Source of the DNA: Desulfosalsimonas propionicica
GTDB taxonomy: Bacteria; Desulfobacterota; Desulfobacteria; Desulfobacterales; Desulfosalsimonadaceae
Direction: 5' to 3'
NCBI RefSeq assembly: GCF_013761005.1
Contig: NZ_JACDUS010000007.1
Location: 1-64,000 of the forward strand
DNA: 64,000 nucleotides
Positions 1 through 8,262 of the stretch are shown piece after piece. Made by a program: the position numbers and the translations under genes. Below the pieces are notes generated by a model that did no database searches, was not told the DNA's origin, and saw nothing but the letters and a program-made list of their open reading frames with translations. Positions within the stretch are counted from its first letter, which is position 1, and the number at the start of each line of letters is the position of its first letter.

Positions 1-1
1 G

Positions 2-580
2 CTGGATAATCGGCTTAAGGCCAATTTATCCGTTTTTTATATCGATATAGAGGACAAGCAGGTCACTGAGTATGTTCCCGGTGTGATGGGGGCAAGGAAA
101 ATAAAAAATGCCGCTGAAGCTCATTCGCAAGGTGTTGAACTGGAGGTGCAGGCCAGTACGCCGATCGGACTGGATCTGATTGCCGGTGTTGGCTACATGG
201 ACACGGAGATTGACAAATGGACGGCGACTGAAGCTGATTTTGGGCAATATGAGTATTCAGGCAAGGACCTGCCAAATGCCCCGGAGTATACCTATAACCT
301 CGGCGCGCAATACCGAATGGCCTGTGGATTTTTCGGAAGAGTCGATTTGCTGGGGGTGGGAGATTTTTATTTTGATACCAAGAACGACATAAAGCAAAGC
401 GCTTACCAGCTCGTTAACCTGCGCATAGGCTATGAATCCCGGCACTACGACATCATTTTGTGGGCGAAAAATGTCTTTGACGAAAAATATGCAAAGAGAA
501 AGGTTGACTGGGGCGGGGACCAGCTGGGGCAGGACGGAGATCCCAGAATGTTTGGCGTTAAGGCGACTTACCGTTTCTAA
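2..580 (+). CDS. TonB-dependent receptor, C-terminal part (5' end outside window)
   Basis: The frame is open from base 2, so only about 192 C-terminal residues are present. They show the alternating polar and aromatic pattern of outer-membrane beta-strands. The segment NVFDEKYAKR near the end is the usual penultimate strand of these receptors, and the protein ends in a strand with terminal Phe (ATYRF), the outer-membrane insertion signal. The plug domain, TonB box and signal peptide lie upstream of the window, so the substrate cannot be judged. About 125 bp without a recognisable gene separate it from the next gene on the same strand. Confidence 0.85.
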   Translation: MDNRLKANLSVFYIDIEDKQVTEYVPGVMGARKIKNAAEAHSQGVELEVQASTPIGLDLIAGVGYMDTEIDKWTATEADFGQYEYSGKDLPNAPEYTYNLGAQYRMACGFFGRVDLLGVGDFYFDTKNDIKQSAYQLVNLRIGYESRHYDIILWAKNVFDEKYAKRKVDWGGDQLGQDGDPRMFGVKATYRF

Positions 581-707
581 ACAAGCGCTGCAGCCAAAAT
601 ATTGCTTTTGTCAATTTGTGATAAGAAAATTTCAATGTTTTATAAAGCAGGGGGCTTTTGGCGCACATATTTCAAATAACTTTTATCTGCTGAAAATTTA
701 ATTTTTT

Positions 708-1334
708 ATGTCTACTTCAGAAATATTTTGGAATATACTGAAAAACTTCAGGGATGACACCATCGTTATTCAGCTGCTGCTTATCATTGGTGCATTGATA
801 GCATTTTTTTTAGCTTTTTACCGCCCTGGCAAGCAAACGGATGCATTTGTTAAATTGTTTCTTTTTTTTGCGTTTGCGTGGAATGGTATTGCCTGTTTCA
901 TCGTTTATTGCGGCAAAAGTCCAACTGCAAAATTTTTAGGGGGACCATTATATCTTGTAGTGGCTGTTCTTTTTCTGTTTGATTTGTTTTTTACAAAAAA
1001 AATAAAATTCAATTTTCCTCTCAACAATTGGCGTCGGCGGATCTCTGTTTTTTTGATTATCTTGTCTTTTTTATTTCCTGTTTTTGGAATTTTAACCGGG
1101 CACGGGTTTATCGCGCTATCGATGTTCCCCTGTCCTCTTGCCGGATATACGCTTGCACTTTTATGTGCGGCTTATCCGCAAGACGACAAAGCAATTGGTA
1201 TCCTCGTTATGATCTGGGCGTTTGTCAATATCTCTAAGTGTTTTGGGTATGTTAACTGTTATGAAGAGATTGTTGTTGTGGCAGCTGCTTTTTACTATCT
1301 TTTTCTTCTTAAAACAGATGCTTCTCCTGCTTAA
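708..1334 (+). CDS. DUF6064-like integral membrane protein
   Basis: This is a 208-residue, very hydrophobic protein with about six predicted membrane segments and short charged loops (for example NNWRRR in the middle). The Gly-His followed by FPCP near residue 145 resembles the DUF6064 family, whose function is unknown. The gene is AT-richer than its neighbours and has no clear Shine-Dalgarno sequence before ATG 708, so the start is uncertain. It lies between a TonB receptor and a redox cassette, but nothing links it functionally to either. Family assignment is by recall of the sequence pattern. Confidence 0.6.
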   Translation: MSTSEIFWNILKNFRDDTIVIQLLLIIGALIAFFLAFYRPGKQTDAFVKLFLFFAFAWNGIACFIVYCGKSPTAKFLGGPLYLVVAVLFLFDLFFTKKIKFNFPLNNWRRRISVFLIILSFLFPVFGILTGHGFIALSMFPCPLAGYTLALLCAAYPQDDKAIGILVMIWAFVNISKCFGYVNCYEEIVVVAAAFYYLFLLKTDASPA

Positions 1335-1418
1335 TGGTTTTAAGTATGGCATCTCGATATCATATAAAATTTCAAGATGTTGTATATTGTTTACGACAAA
1401 GCAGCAAAGGAGAACCTT

Positions 1419-2402
1419 ATGGATGCCGACACAAAGCCTGGAAGAAAAAGCCCTTCGTTTTTTAGATGTATTGATGCCGGAACCGAATATTGTCCCTGTG
1501 CCCTGGCCGAACTGGGAGAGTGTGTTATGTGCCCGTTACTTTGCGGGTATGAAAATTGTGACTGCGACTGGAACGGTACATGTGTATTTCAGGAATATCA
1601 ATGGTGTCGTAAAGCCGGTAAGGGGCCCGGCCGAAAATCAATCATTGCGGACGTTCTTGAAAAAGAAACAATTCACAATCACCTGCTTCTACTGCGCCTT
1701 GATGTGGGTCAGGCGCTATCTGAAGAATTGTGTCATCCCGGCAGTTTTGTATTTCTTAAAAAAAAGGAAGATACTTCGTTTTTTGAAATTCCTCTTGCTG
1801 TCATGAGTGCTAATGCCGGCAAAGGGGAAATTCAGGTACTGATTTCTGTTATCGGTCCTAAAACAAAAAGACTTGAAAATTGCGGGAGAAACCTATCCGT
1901 ACGGGGCCCTTATTGGAACGGCATTTTCGGCTCCCGGAATATTGAAAACACACACAACGAAAATTGTCTTGTCGTTCTTGATGGCATTGCCCAGGCATCC
2001 GGCCCGCTTGCTGTAAAAAGAATGCTTCGTAACGGCAATAGCGTTGCAGTTTTTTTGGGGGAAAAGGAACCGGTCGTTATTCGTAATCTGCTGCCGCAAA
2101 CAGTACAAGTTTTTGAAATGGATTTAAAAAGGCCTGGCGGCAAAGCCCTTCTGTCATCAATAATGCATCAGCTAAAGCCTGCTTGCATTTTCAGCGGTGG
2201 TGATCATCGGCAACACATGTTGATACGATCGTTGCTTGCTGAGCTGGAGATATTGCCGGTGCTTGCGATTTCCAATAATCAGCAGATATGTTGTGGAGAA
2301 GGCATATGTGGCAGTTGTACCGTTGAAATGAAAGGCAAACAAGTTCGAACCTGCAAAGCCTGCCTGAATCCAGAGTTTGTCCTGAATAAGCATGCATCAT
2401 AA
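1419..2402 (+). CDS. PyrK-like FAD/[2Fe-2S] electron-transfer protein with Cys-rich N-terminus
   Basis: This 327-residue protein has three parts. The N-terminal ~50 residues are Cys-rich (pattern CPCALAELGECVMC, then CDCDWNGTC) and probably bind Fe-S. A ferredoxin-reductase-like FAD/NAD region follows. The C-terminus has CCGEGICGSC plus CKAC, the [2Fe-2S] motif of PyrK, the dihydroorotate dehydrogenase electron-transfer subunit. I chose ATG 1419 over the upstream in-frame ATG 1377 because AAAGGAG sits six bases before it. It is the first gene of a three-gene cassette with a flavin oxidoreductase and a P-loop ATPase. The same domain set is known to me from Clostridia-type Firmicutes. No pyrD is adjacent, so a role in pyrimidine synthesis is unlikely; the electron partner is unknown. 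Confidence 0.75.
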   Translation: MDADTKPGRKSPSFFRCIDAGTEYCPCALAELGECVMCPLLCGYENCDCDWNGTCVFQEYQWCRKAGKGPGRKSIIADVLEKETIHNHLLLLRLDVGQALSEELCHPGSFVFLKKKEDTSFFEIPLAVMSANAGKGEIQVLISVIGPKTKRLENCGRNLSVRGPYWNGIFGSRNIENTHNENCLVVLDGIAQASGPLAVKRMLRNGNSVAVFLGEKEPVVIRNLLPQTVQVFEMDLKRPGGKALLSSIMHQLKPACIFSGGDHRQHMLIRSLLAELEILPVLAISNNQQICCGEGICGSCTVEMKGKQVRTCKACLNPEFVLNKHAS

Positions 2403-2450
2403 ATCCGGAATAAGAATAATGATCCATTGAATGCGGAAGGGGGGAAAGAC

Positions 2451-3755
2451 ATGGCTCGGGTGATTGTTATCGGAGGTGGATGGGCCGGCTGCGCTGCTGC
2501 ACTTACAGCCCGGAAAGCCGGCGCTTCAGTGGTGCTTTTGGAGAGAACAGACATGCTTCTCGGCTGCGGGCTTGCAGGCGGCATAATGCGTAATAATGGG
2601 CGCTTTACAGCTGCTGAAGAACTTATCGCCATGGGGGGAGGCGAACTGATAAGCATTACAGATGAAGCTGCCCAACATAAAAATGTCAGTTTCCCCGGGC
2701 ATGAACACGCTACGTTATATTCGAGCATGCATGTTGAGCCAAAAGTCCGCGGTTTGCTCACAGAAAAAGGCGTTCAGCTGAATTTCTGCCATCGTGTTGT
2801 TGATGTCGTTACGTGCGGCCGAAGGGTTGAAAGCGTTGTAACTGCAGATGATGTTTTTTTTGATGCCGATGTGTTTGTAGAAACAACCGGGTCTGCCGGC
2901 CCCATGGGCAACTGCTCACGCTATGGGAACGGCTGCGGGATGTGCGTTCTGCGGTGCCCGGCTTTTGGGCCTCGCGTCAGTATTGCGCATAAGGCCGGCA
3001 TAAAGGACGATGTCGGGCTGAGAAATAATGGCAGCAAGGGGTCTTTCAGCGGTTCATGTGAGTTGAATAAAGATTCGCTTCATCCAGCATTGCTAAGCGA
3101 ATTGGAAAGCTTGGGCAGCGTTATTTTGCCTGTCCCCGGCGAATTGGTTCGTCCGGAAATGGCAGGGATCAAAGCGTGTCGGCAATATTCTCTTCCCGCC
3201 TATATTGAAAATTTGATCCTGCTGGATACGGGGGGGTATGCCAAAATGATGTCACCTTTTTATCCCCTGGAAATGCTCAGACGTTTTCCCGGTCTAGAGA
3301 ACGCTACCTATGCCCATTCTTGCGGACATGCCAACTCGGTAAGATTTCTTTCCAGAGCACCCAGAGATAATTCGCTTAAGGTTTGCGGCTCTGCCAACCT
3401 GTTTTGTGCAGGTGAAAAATCCGGCTTTTTCGTGGGGCATACCGAAGCCATGGTTACAGGAAGTCTGGCCGGACTCAACGCTGTCAAATGTGCAAATGGA
3501 CACCCCTTAATCGAAATCCCCCGTGATTTGGTTGCTGGTGATCTTATCGCCTTTGAGGAAGAAGCCCTGAGAATGCCTGGTGGCCTGAAGCAACGCTACA
3601 CATTTTCCGGTGGGATTTATTTTGAGCGAATGTGTGATCATGGCCTCTATACAACAGCAACTGAGCTTATTGCCAGGCGTGTTCGTACAGTCGGGATGGA
3701 AGGGCTCTATTTAAAATCAAACAAAGCAGGAACCAGAACTGTCAAACTTGAATAA
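2451..3755 (+). CDS. FAD-dependent oxidoreductase (GidA-like fold)
   Basis: This 434-residue protein begins with the dinucleotide-binding motif VIGGGWAGCAAA (residues about 4-15), followed by the acidic end of strand 2 (LLERTD). A Cys-rich stretch near residue 165 (CSRYGNGCGMCVLRCPAFGP) suggests an Fe-S cluster or redox-active cysteines. The C-terminal part has CAGEKSGFFVGHTEA, typical of FAD-binding oxidoreductases. ATG 2451 is preceded by a GGAAGGGGGGAAAG stretch, so the longer TTG start at 2427 is rejected. It follows the PyrK-like gene by 48 bp and precedes the ATPase by 29 bp, so the three are probably co-transcribed. The substrate is unknown. Confidence 0.75.
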   Translation: MARVIVIGGGWAGCAAALTARKAGASVVLLERTDMLLGCGLAGGIMRNNGRFTAAEELIAMGGGELISITDEAAQHKNVSFPGHEHATLYSSMHVEPKVRGLLTEKGVQLNFCHRVVDVVTCGRRVESVVTADDVFFDADVFVETTGSAGPMGNCSRYGNGCGMCVLRCPAFGPRVSIAHKAGIKDDVGLRNNGSKGSFSGSCELNKDSLHPALLSELESLGSVILPVPGELVRPEMAGIKACRQYSLPAYIENLILLDTGGYAKMMSPFYPLEMLRRFPGLENATYAHSCGHANSVRFLSRAPRDNSLKVCGSANLFCAGEKSGFFVGHTEAMVTGSLAGLNAVKCANGHPLIEIPRDLVAGDLIAFEEEALRMPGGLKQRYTFSGGIYFERMCDHGLYTTATELIARRVRTVGMEGLYLKSNKAGTRTVKLE

Positions 3756-3784
3756 GCTTTGCTTTTAGAAAACAGGGAGATGAT

Positions 3785-4903
3785 ATGGATATCGCACGGA
3801 CTGAACCCAGAATACGAAGATGCTTCTTCGGCTGCAACACTTCCGCAGGGTTTCATACTTATTATGATTTTCTTCATGAATTGGATAATGGTCGGATTTT
3901 TATTGTAAAAGGTGGTCCCGGGACCGGAAAGTCGCACTTCCTAAAAGAGATCGGCAATTCAATGATTGAGCGTGGATTCAATATCGAATATCAGCATTGT
4001 TCGCTTGATCCGGAGTCCGTTGATGCCGTGGTCGTTCCGGAAATCAGGGTCGTCGTTGTTGCAGCAACCGGTCATCATGCTTTTGATCCGCAGGTTCCGG
4101 GTGCGCTGGATGAAATTCTGGATTTGGGGATGTTCTGGGACGAAGATGGCATCCGTCCGCATTATAAACAAATCAGAGACATCCAATCAACAGTTGCCCG
4201 GCACTTTCATCAGGCCTGTCGTTATTTACATGCCGCCCGGACAATTCTGGACAACGTGGCCTCGCTTTGCGCAGAAGCGGCAGTGGAGATAAAAATAAAT
4301 AAACTTATGGCAAAAATTACAGAGACCCTGTTTGTCCATTGCAATGATGCCGGGTTTCATGCTTCAGAAAGAAACCTGTTTGTCAGCTCTATTACGCCTT
4401 TTGGCACGCTTTCTCATTTGGAAACGTTTTTAAGTCCTGAAACCACCATTATTGGCCTTGTCGGCGAGCATGGCGCCGGGCGGTCGAAAATTATCAATCA
4501 TGCTGCAGAGATCGCTAGAGTAAAAGGCATTAAAGTGGAAATTTGCCACAATCCCCTGGACCGCAATTATATGGAACATCTTTTTTTGCCGGAACCAAAT
4601 GTTTTGCTAACCGCAAAACCAAAAGAGTTTCCGGAACAAAACCCATATATTTATGATTTGAATGAATGTCTTGCGCCATGGGTAAAAGAAAAGACCCGGG
4701 AATTGGCAGAAGAAAAGGCAAACTCCGGGTATCTTCTTGAGAAAGCAGTGGAAACCCTGCATGTGGCCAAATTGACGCATGAAAAAATTGAGCAGTTCTA
4801 TACTCCCAATATGGATTTTTCCCGAATGGACAATTACAGAAAAAGTATTGAGAACAGAATCCTTAACCATGCCGAGCAGTTTAACCCGGGTTGGGGGCAC
4901 TAA
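3785..4903 (+). CDS. P-loop ATPase, PRK06851-like
   Basis: This 372-residue protein contains two nucleotide-binding-like halves. The first has a clear Walker A motif, GGPGTGKSHF, near residue 45. The second begins GLVGEHGAGRSKI around residue 225 and is degenerate. The pattern of a Phe-rich N-terminus, then GGPGTGKS, then HCSLDPESVD and a conserved FWDEDGIRPHY matches a family of uncharacterised ATPases that I know mainly from spore-forming Firmicutes. It ends the three-gene cassette; its last 23 bases overlap the convergent methyltransferase gene. A Shine-Dalgarno GGGAG precedes ATG 3785. Its biochemical role is not known. Confidence 0.7.
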   Translation: MDIARTEPRIRRCFFGCNTSAGFHTYYDFLHELDNGRIFIVKGGPGTGKSHFLKEIGNSMIERGFNIEYQHCSLDPESVDAVVVPEIRVVVVAATGHHAFDPQVPGALDEILDLGMFWDEDGIRPHYKQIRDIQSTVARHFHQACRYLHAARTILDNVASLCAEAAVEIKINKLMAKITETLFVHCNDAGFHASERNLFVSSITPFGTLSHLETFLSPETTIIGLVGEHGAGRSKIINHAAEIARVKGIKVEICHNPLDRNYMEHLFLPEPNVLLTAKPKEFPEQNPYIYDLNECLAPWVKEKTRELAEEKANSGYLLEKAVETLHVAKLTHEKIEQFYTPNMDFSRMDNYRKSIENRILNHAEQFNPGWGH

Positions 4904-5933
4904 AGATTGTTTCGCTTTTTCTGGCAATGTCGAGCCAGACCGGTCCCATAGACAATTCCAGGCTTTGGCTGTCGATTTTTGCAAAACCGGATTCCCGCAT
5001 TTTTTCTGCGATAAAACCCTGGCTGAATGAAACGTCCTGTCCTTCCAAGGCCAGGGAAATTCGGGCTAAAACATGATAAGGAGGGAAAGTGCGTTCGTTG
5101 CAAAGCCCTTCGTGCAGGCTCAGAAATACACCGCCGGGATTCAGGGAGTTATAGATGCGGCTGAAAAAATGAGAAAAATTTTGCACATAATAAAGGGCAT
5201 GGCTTGTCCAGATCAAATCATAGCTTTCGCCCAAATCAACCTGGTTGTAATCACCGGATATATAGGTCATTCGTCCCTGCAAGCCTTTTGCTTGCGCCTG
5301 TTCCCGGGCCACGCTGATCATTGAGGGCATATCGCATAGCACGCCTTCCAGGCGCGGGTGCCGTTGCAAAATAGCCATCCCGGCCAGTCCCGGTCCGCCT
5401 CCCAAATCCAGCATCTTTTTGACATGCGGAAATTCGGGTAGCGATTCCGCGATATCCGCAGCCAACCGTGCAAGGCCGGATTTTTGGTAATTAATCAAAT
5501 GGCCGGCAAAGTTTTTCCATTGTTCCTCTGACTCCAGGCGCTTTTCGCCCTTTAGTTCAGATGGACCACTCCGGATTAGTTCAACCATATTATCCAGGTT
5601 GCGATGCTGTATATTTCTAAGGTTGTGCAGCATCTCTCCCAGCCATGTTTCCCGGTCACGGCGCAGGTACCTGTCGGCCAAAGGCGTGTTGTAATAAAAG
5701 CCGTCCTCTTTTTCAGTCAGACCCAAACCTGTTAATGCGTCTAAAAACAAACATAAATTTTGACGATGCACTTTGAGGCGGGAGGCCAATTTATCAGGAT
5801 CTCCGGTTTTAGTCAAAAGGTCAGGCAATTCCAGTTCCATGGCCGCATCCATCAGGGCGAGCCGAATCGGACCCAAAAGCCAGTCAGCCAAGGGCGCAAA
5901 ATCAGGTTGTAATTGATCGTCTTTGGGATTCAT
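4881..5933 (-). CDS. O-methyltransferase family protein (SAM-dependent)
   Basis: This 350-residue protein has the two-part layout of the plant-type/CrtF/BchU O-methyltransferase family. The N-terminal ~110 residues form a winged-helix dimerisation domain (ALMDAAMELELPDLL). The catalytic domain carries SAM motif I, LDLGGGPGLAG, near residue 190, and a later SLHE motif. GGAGG lies nine bases before ATG 5933. It lies 135 bp downstream of the P-type ATPase on the same strand and could share its transcript. The methyl acceptor cannot be told from sequence; small aromatic or tetrapyrrole-like substrates are known in the family. Confidence 0.75.
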   Translation of the reverse strand: MNPKDDQLQPDFAPLADWLLGPIRLALMDAAMELELPDLLTKTGDPDKLASRLKVHRQNLCLFLDALTGLGLTEKEDGFYYNTPLADRYLRRDRETWLGEMLHNLRNIQHRNLDNMVELIRSGPSELKGEKRLESEEQWKNFAGHLINYQKSGLARLAADIAESLPEFPHVKKMLDLGGGPGLAGMAILQRHPRLEGVLCDMPSMISVAREQAQAKGLQGRMTYISGDYNQVDLGESYDLIWTSHALYYVQNFSHFFSRIYNSLNPGGVFLSLHEGLCNERTFPPYHVLARISLALEGQDVSFSQGFIAEKMRESGFAKIDSQSLELSMGPVWLDIARKSETIFSAPNPG

Positions 5934-6068
5934 TTTTTCAAACCTCCGCTTTTAATTGGCATTGAAAGTTTCATGGTCTTGCTAAATGATATTTTTTATG
6001 CATTTGTTTCTTTTCAAAGGCCGGTCCTGAAGGGGAAATCGACTGAGCGCGGGATTTGTCCTGAGGCT

Positions 6069-7904
6069 TCACTGTTTCACCAGCCGGGCCGAGTTGGCCA
6101 CCACAAATACCGAAGACCCATGATGAACCAGGGCGGCCAGCCAGGGGCTGAGAATACCGGCCGTGGCCAGGCTGATGCCCGCCAGGTTAAAAACCACGGC
6201 CCAGGCATAGTTGGTATTGATGACGTGCCGCAACTGCCGTCCGGCATTGATAATTCCGGGCAAAACAGCCGCGTCATCGTTTAAAACCACGATATCCGCC
6301 GCTCTGACTGACAGTTCGGCCTGATGGGCCCCGACAGCAACGCCCACGTTTGCCGCCGCCATTGCTGCGGCGTCGTTGACGCCATCACCGATCATGATCA
6401 CGCCACCCTCCTTGGCCAGCTGACTTGCCAGTGCAGTTTTTTCCTCTGCTGTCATCATCCATTGGTAATGGTCTGCACCAATGATCCGGGCCACCCGCCT
6501 GGCTTCCCCTTCTTCCCGGTCGCCCGTGGCCAGGAAGACGTCGGCAATGCCTTTTTCCTTAAACCGCAATCCCAGGCTGTCCGCAGAAGCCCTCAGCTCA
6601 TCGGAGATCCCGATCACACCGACAACCCGATGATCAGCAGCTACCCATACAGCACGGCCGCTGACGCAAACTGTTTCCGGAAGGGATATGCCCATCCCGG
6701 CCATTGTCTCCTCAGACCCCAAAATCACTTCGGTATGATTCACCCGGGCTTTGACGCCTGTTCCGGGCAAATAATCATATTGAGCGGCGCAAAGCGGTGC
6801 AATATTTTTGTCCCGTGCGCAATTGATAACCGCCTGTGCGATGGGGTGCAGAAAGCCGTTTTCCACAGCAGCCGCCAGGCGCAATACTTGATCAGCATCC
6901 ATATCCACACCGACAACCTGCTCTACTTTCGGGTGGGTCAGGGTCAGTGTGCCGGTCTTGTCCAAAACCACATGCCTGGCCTTTCCCGCTTCTTCCAGGG
7001 GGATGCCGCCCCGCACCAGCACCCCTTTATATCCAAGGCCGCCGATAATGGATGCAAAGGCCGTTGGTACAGCCAGGGCCCATGCACAGGGGCAGGCGAC
7101 GGCGGTAATCGCTGCCGTGCGCATCATCGCCTGTTGCCAATCCCCGCCTGACATGCCGGAAAGAAACAGATATCCAAGTGCATAAAAAACCACCCCGGGA
7201 ATAAACAATTGCGCAATAAGATCTGAGCGCTGCTGCATGCGGGGTTTATGTTTCAGGGATTCGGCGATGTCTGCCGCCAGCATATACATAAAAGACAGGT
7301 TCCCGGGTTTTGATGCCCGGATTTTGATTTGTCCGCTGACACTGACAGCACCGGACAACACCCGGTCCCCGGCCCCTTTAAAAACCATATAAGGCTCCCC
7401 GGTAATCATGGCCTCGTCCAGGGACGCCTTTCCTTCAATGATTTCACCGTCCACGGGCACCATTTCGCCCTGGGGAACCAGCACCACCTCATTTTTCGCA
7501 ACATGGTCAATGGGCACTTCGTGCATTGATCCTGCAGCATCGACAACTCTTGCTGTTTTTTCCCGCTCTGATGTCAGGGCCTGGATTTTTTTTTGACTGG
7601 TTTCAATCATATAGAAAGACGCAGCAAGCCCCATGCTGATGAACCATGCCACAAGCATACCGCTCAGATACTGTTCAGCCAAAAATGAAACCGCCAGGAC
7701 CGTTACCACCAGAAAATCCGCAGAGACCCGCCGGGTTTTGAAAAGCGCAGACAAAAAGGCCTTCAGGTACATCAGAGAGCAAACGGCGTAAAACACAAGC
7801 CCCGGCCATAGAAGCACCGGCATTCCGGTCCGGTTGTAGGCGCTGATAAAGGCGACAGCGATCAGCGCAATGATTGCTCTCAAGAGAAAAATTTTGGCGC
7901 TCAT
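6069..7904 (-). CDS. P1B-type heavy-metal translocating ATPase
   Basis: This 611-residue protein carries the full set of P-type motifs: TGEP (about 168, actuator), CPCAWALAVPTA (about 271, ion-binding helix), DKTGTLT (about 315, phosphorylated Asp), HPIA (nucleotide-binding His-Pro) and GDGVNDAAAM (hinge). No N-terminal CxxC metal-binding domain is present. The last membrane segments read LVHHGSSVFVVANSARL, closer to Mn/Zn-type CtpC proteins than to Cu pumps, but the metal is not certain. CPC followed by Ala-Trp instead of the common Ala-Leu is slightly unusual. It should export or deliver a metal at the inner membrane. Its 360-bp leader holds a promoter, a palindrome and a terminator-like hairpin. 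Confidence 0.9.
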   Translation of the reverse strand: MSAKIFLLRAIIALIAVAFISAYNRTGMPVLLWPGLVFYAVCSLMYLKAFLSALFKTRRVSADFLVVTVLAVSFLAEQYLSGMLVAWFISMGLAASFYMIETSQKKIQALTSEREKTARVVDAAGSMHEVPIDHVAKNEVVLVPQGEMVPVDGEIIEGKASLDEAMITGEPYMVFKGAGDRVLSGAVSVSGQIKIRASKPGNLSFMYMLAADIAESLKHKPRMQQRSDLIAQLFIPGVVFYALGYLFLSGMSGGDWQQAMMRTAAITAVACPCAWALAVPTAFASIIGGLGYKGVLVRGGIPLEEAGKARHVVLDKTGTLTLTHPKVEQVVGVDMDADQVLRLAAAVENGFLHPIAQAVINCARDKNIAPLCAAQYDYLPGTGVKARVNHTEVILGSEETMAGMGISLPETVCVSGRAVWVAADHRVVGVIGISDELRASADSLGLRFKEKGIADVFLATGDREEGEARRVARIIGADHYQWMMTAEEKTALASQLAKEGGVIMIGDGVNDAAAMAAANVGVAVGAHQAELSVRAADIVVLNDDAAVLPGIINAGRQLRHVINTNYAWAVVFNLAGISLATAGILSPWLAALVHHGSSVFVVANSARLVKQ

Positions 7905-7996
7905 TTGTTATTCCAAATTCCTTGTCAAGTTTAGTGCCGAATTTTTGGGGCTTGGTTTATACCGCTCCTGGCCCTTGTTTTACCGCGTTCTGCAAC

Positions 7997-8045
7997 AAAA
8001 AAGCGCAACCAGACCCATGTGGCCTTGTATCGTCAGTTGCGCTTT
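7997..8045 (-). terminator. Terminator-like hairpin in the leader of the P-type ATPase gene
   Basis: Read on the minus strand, AAAGCGCAAC and GTTGCGCTTT form a perfect 10-bp stem closed by a 26-nt loop with its own weak hairpin, and a run of U follows. It lies about 95 bp before the ATPase start, inside the predicted leader and not after a gene. This position suggests attenuation instead of simple termination. Confidence 0.55.
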
Positions 8046-8078
8046 CACTTTCCTGGTGCTATTGAAAGTCGAAGTTCG

Positions 8079-8093
8079 TAAAGGTAACCTTTA
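8079..8093. promoter_or_regulatory. Palindrome TAAAGGT-A-ACCTTTA, candidate metalloregulator operator
   Basis: This is a perfect 7+1+7 inverted repeat in the leader of the metal ATPase gene, just downstream of the best promoter match. The shape (AGGT..ACCT arms in AT-rich flanks) recalls DtxR/MntR-family operators. That link is an inference from the sequence only. Confidence 0.4.
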
Positions 8094-8127
8094 TTTATTA
8101 GAATAATCTATTGAAGCAAGTATTTTC

Positions 8128-8156
8128 GAATTAATATGGCAAAAAAATTTTGTCAA
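8128..8156 (-). promoter_or_regulatory. Candidate sigma70 promoter for the P-type ATPase
   Basis: TTGACA on the minus strand (8151-8156) is followed 17 bases later by TAATTC (8128-8133); an alternative TATTAA has a 14-base spacer. The rest of 7905-8262 holds the leader features already listed and an imperfect hairpin at about 8175-8205, but no gene. Confidence 0.35.
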
Positions 8157-8262
8157 CCCTTTTCAGGTTTCGGGCAGTCGCCCCTTGGAAGGGCGGCTGC
8201 TTGGGAGCCCTGGCGTGTGCGCCCGATGAATGATGAATTCGCGCCTGCATCCTGCGAGCTTT

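Noticed and set aside
1377-1418. Upstream ATG start for the PyrK-like gene
   Set aside because: No ribosome site; the later ATG 1419 has AAAGGAG at the right distance.
6324-7151. 275-residue frame opposite the P-type ATPase
   Set aside because: Shadow of a clearly conserved ATPase on the other strand; His/Cys-rich composition is typical of an antisense frame.
8175-8205. Terminator after the alcohol dehydrogenase gene
   Set aside because: The stem GCAGCCGCCC/GGGCGACTGC has a C-A mismatch and no U run.
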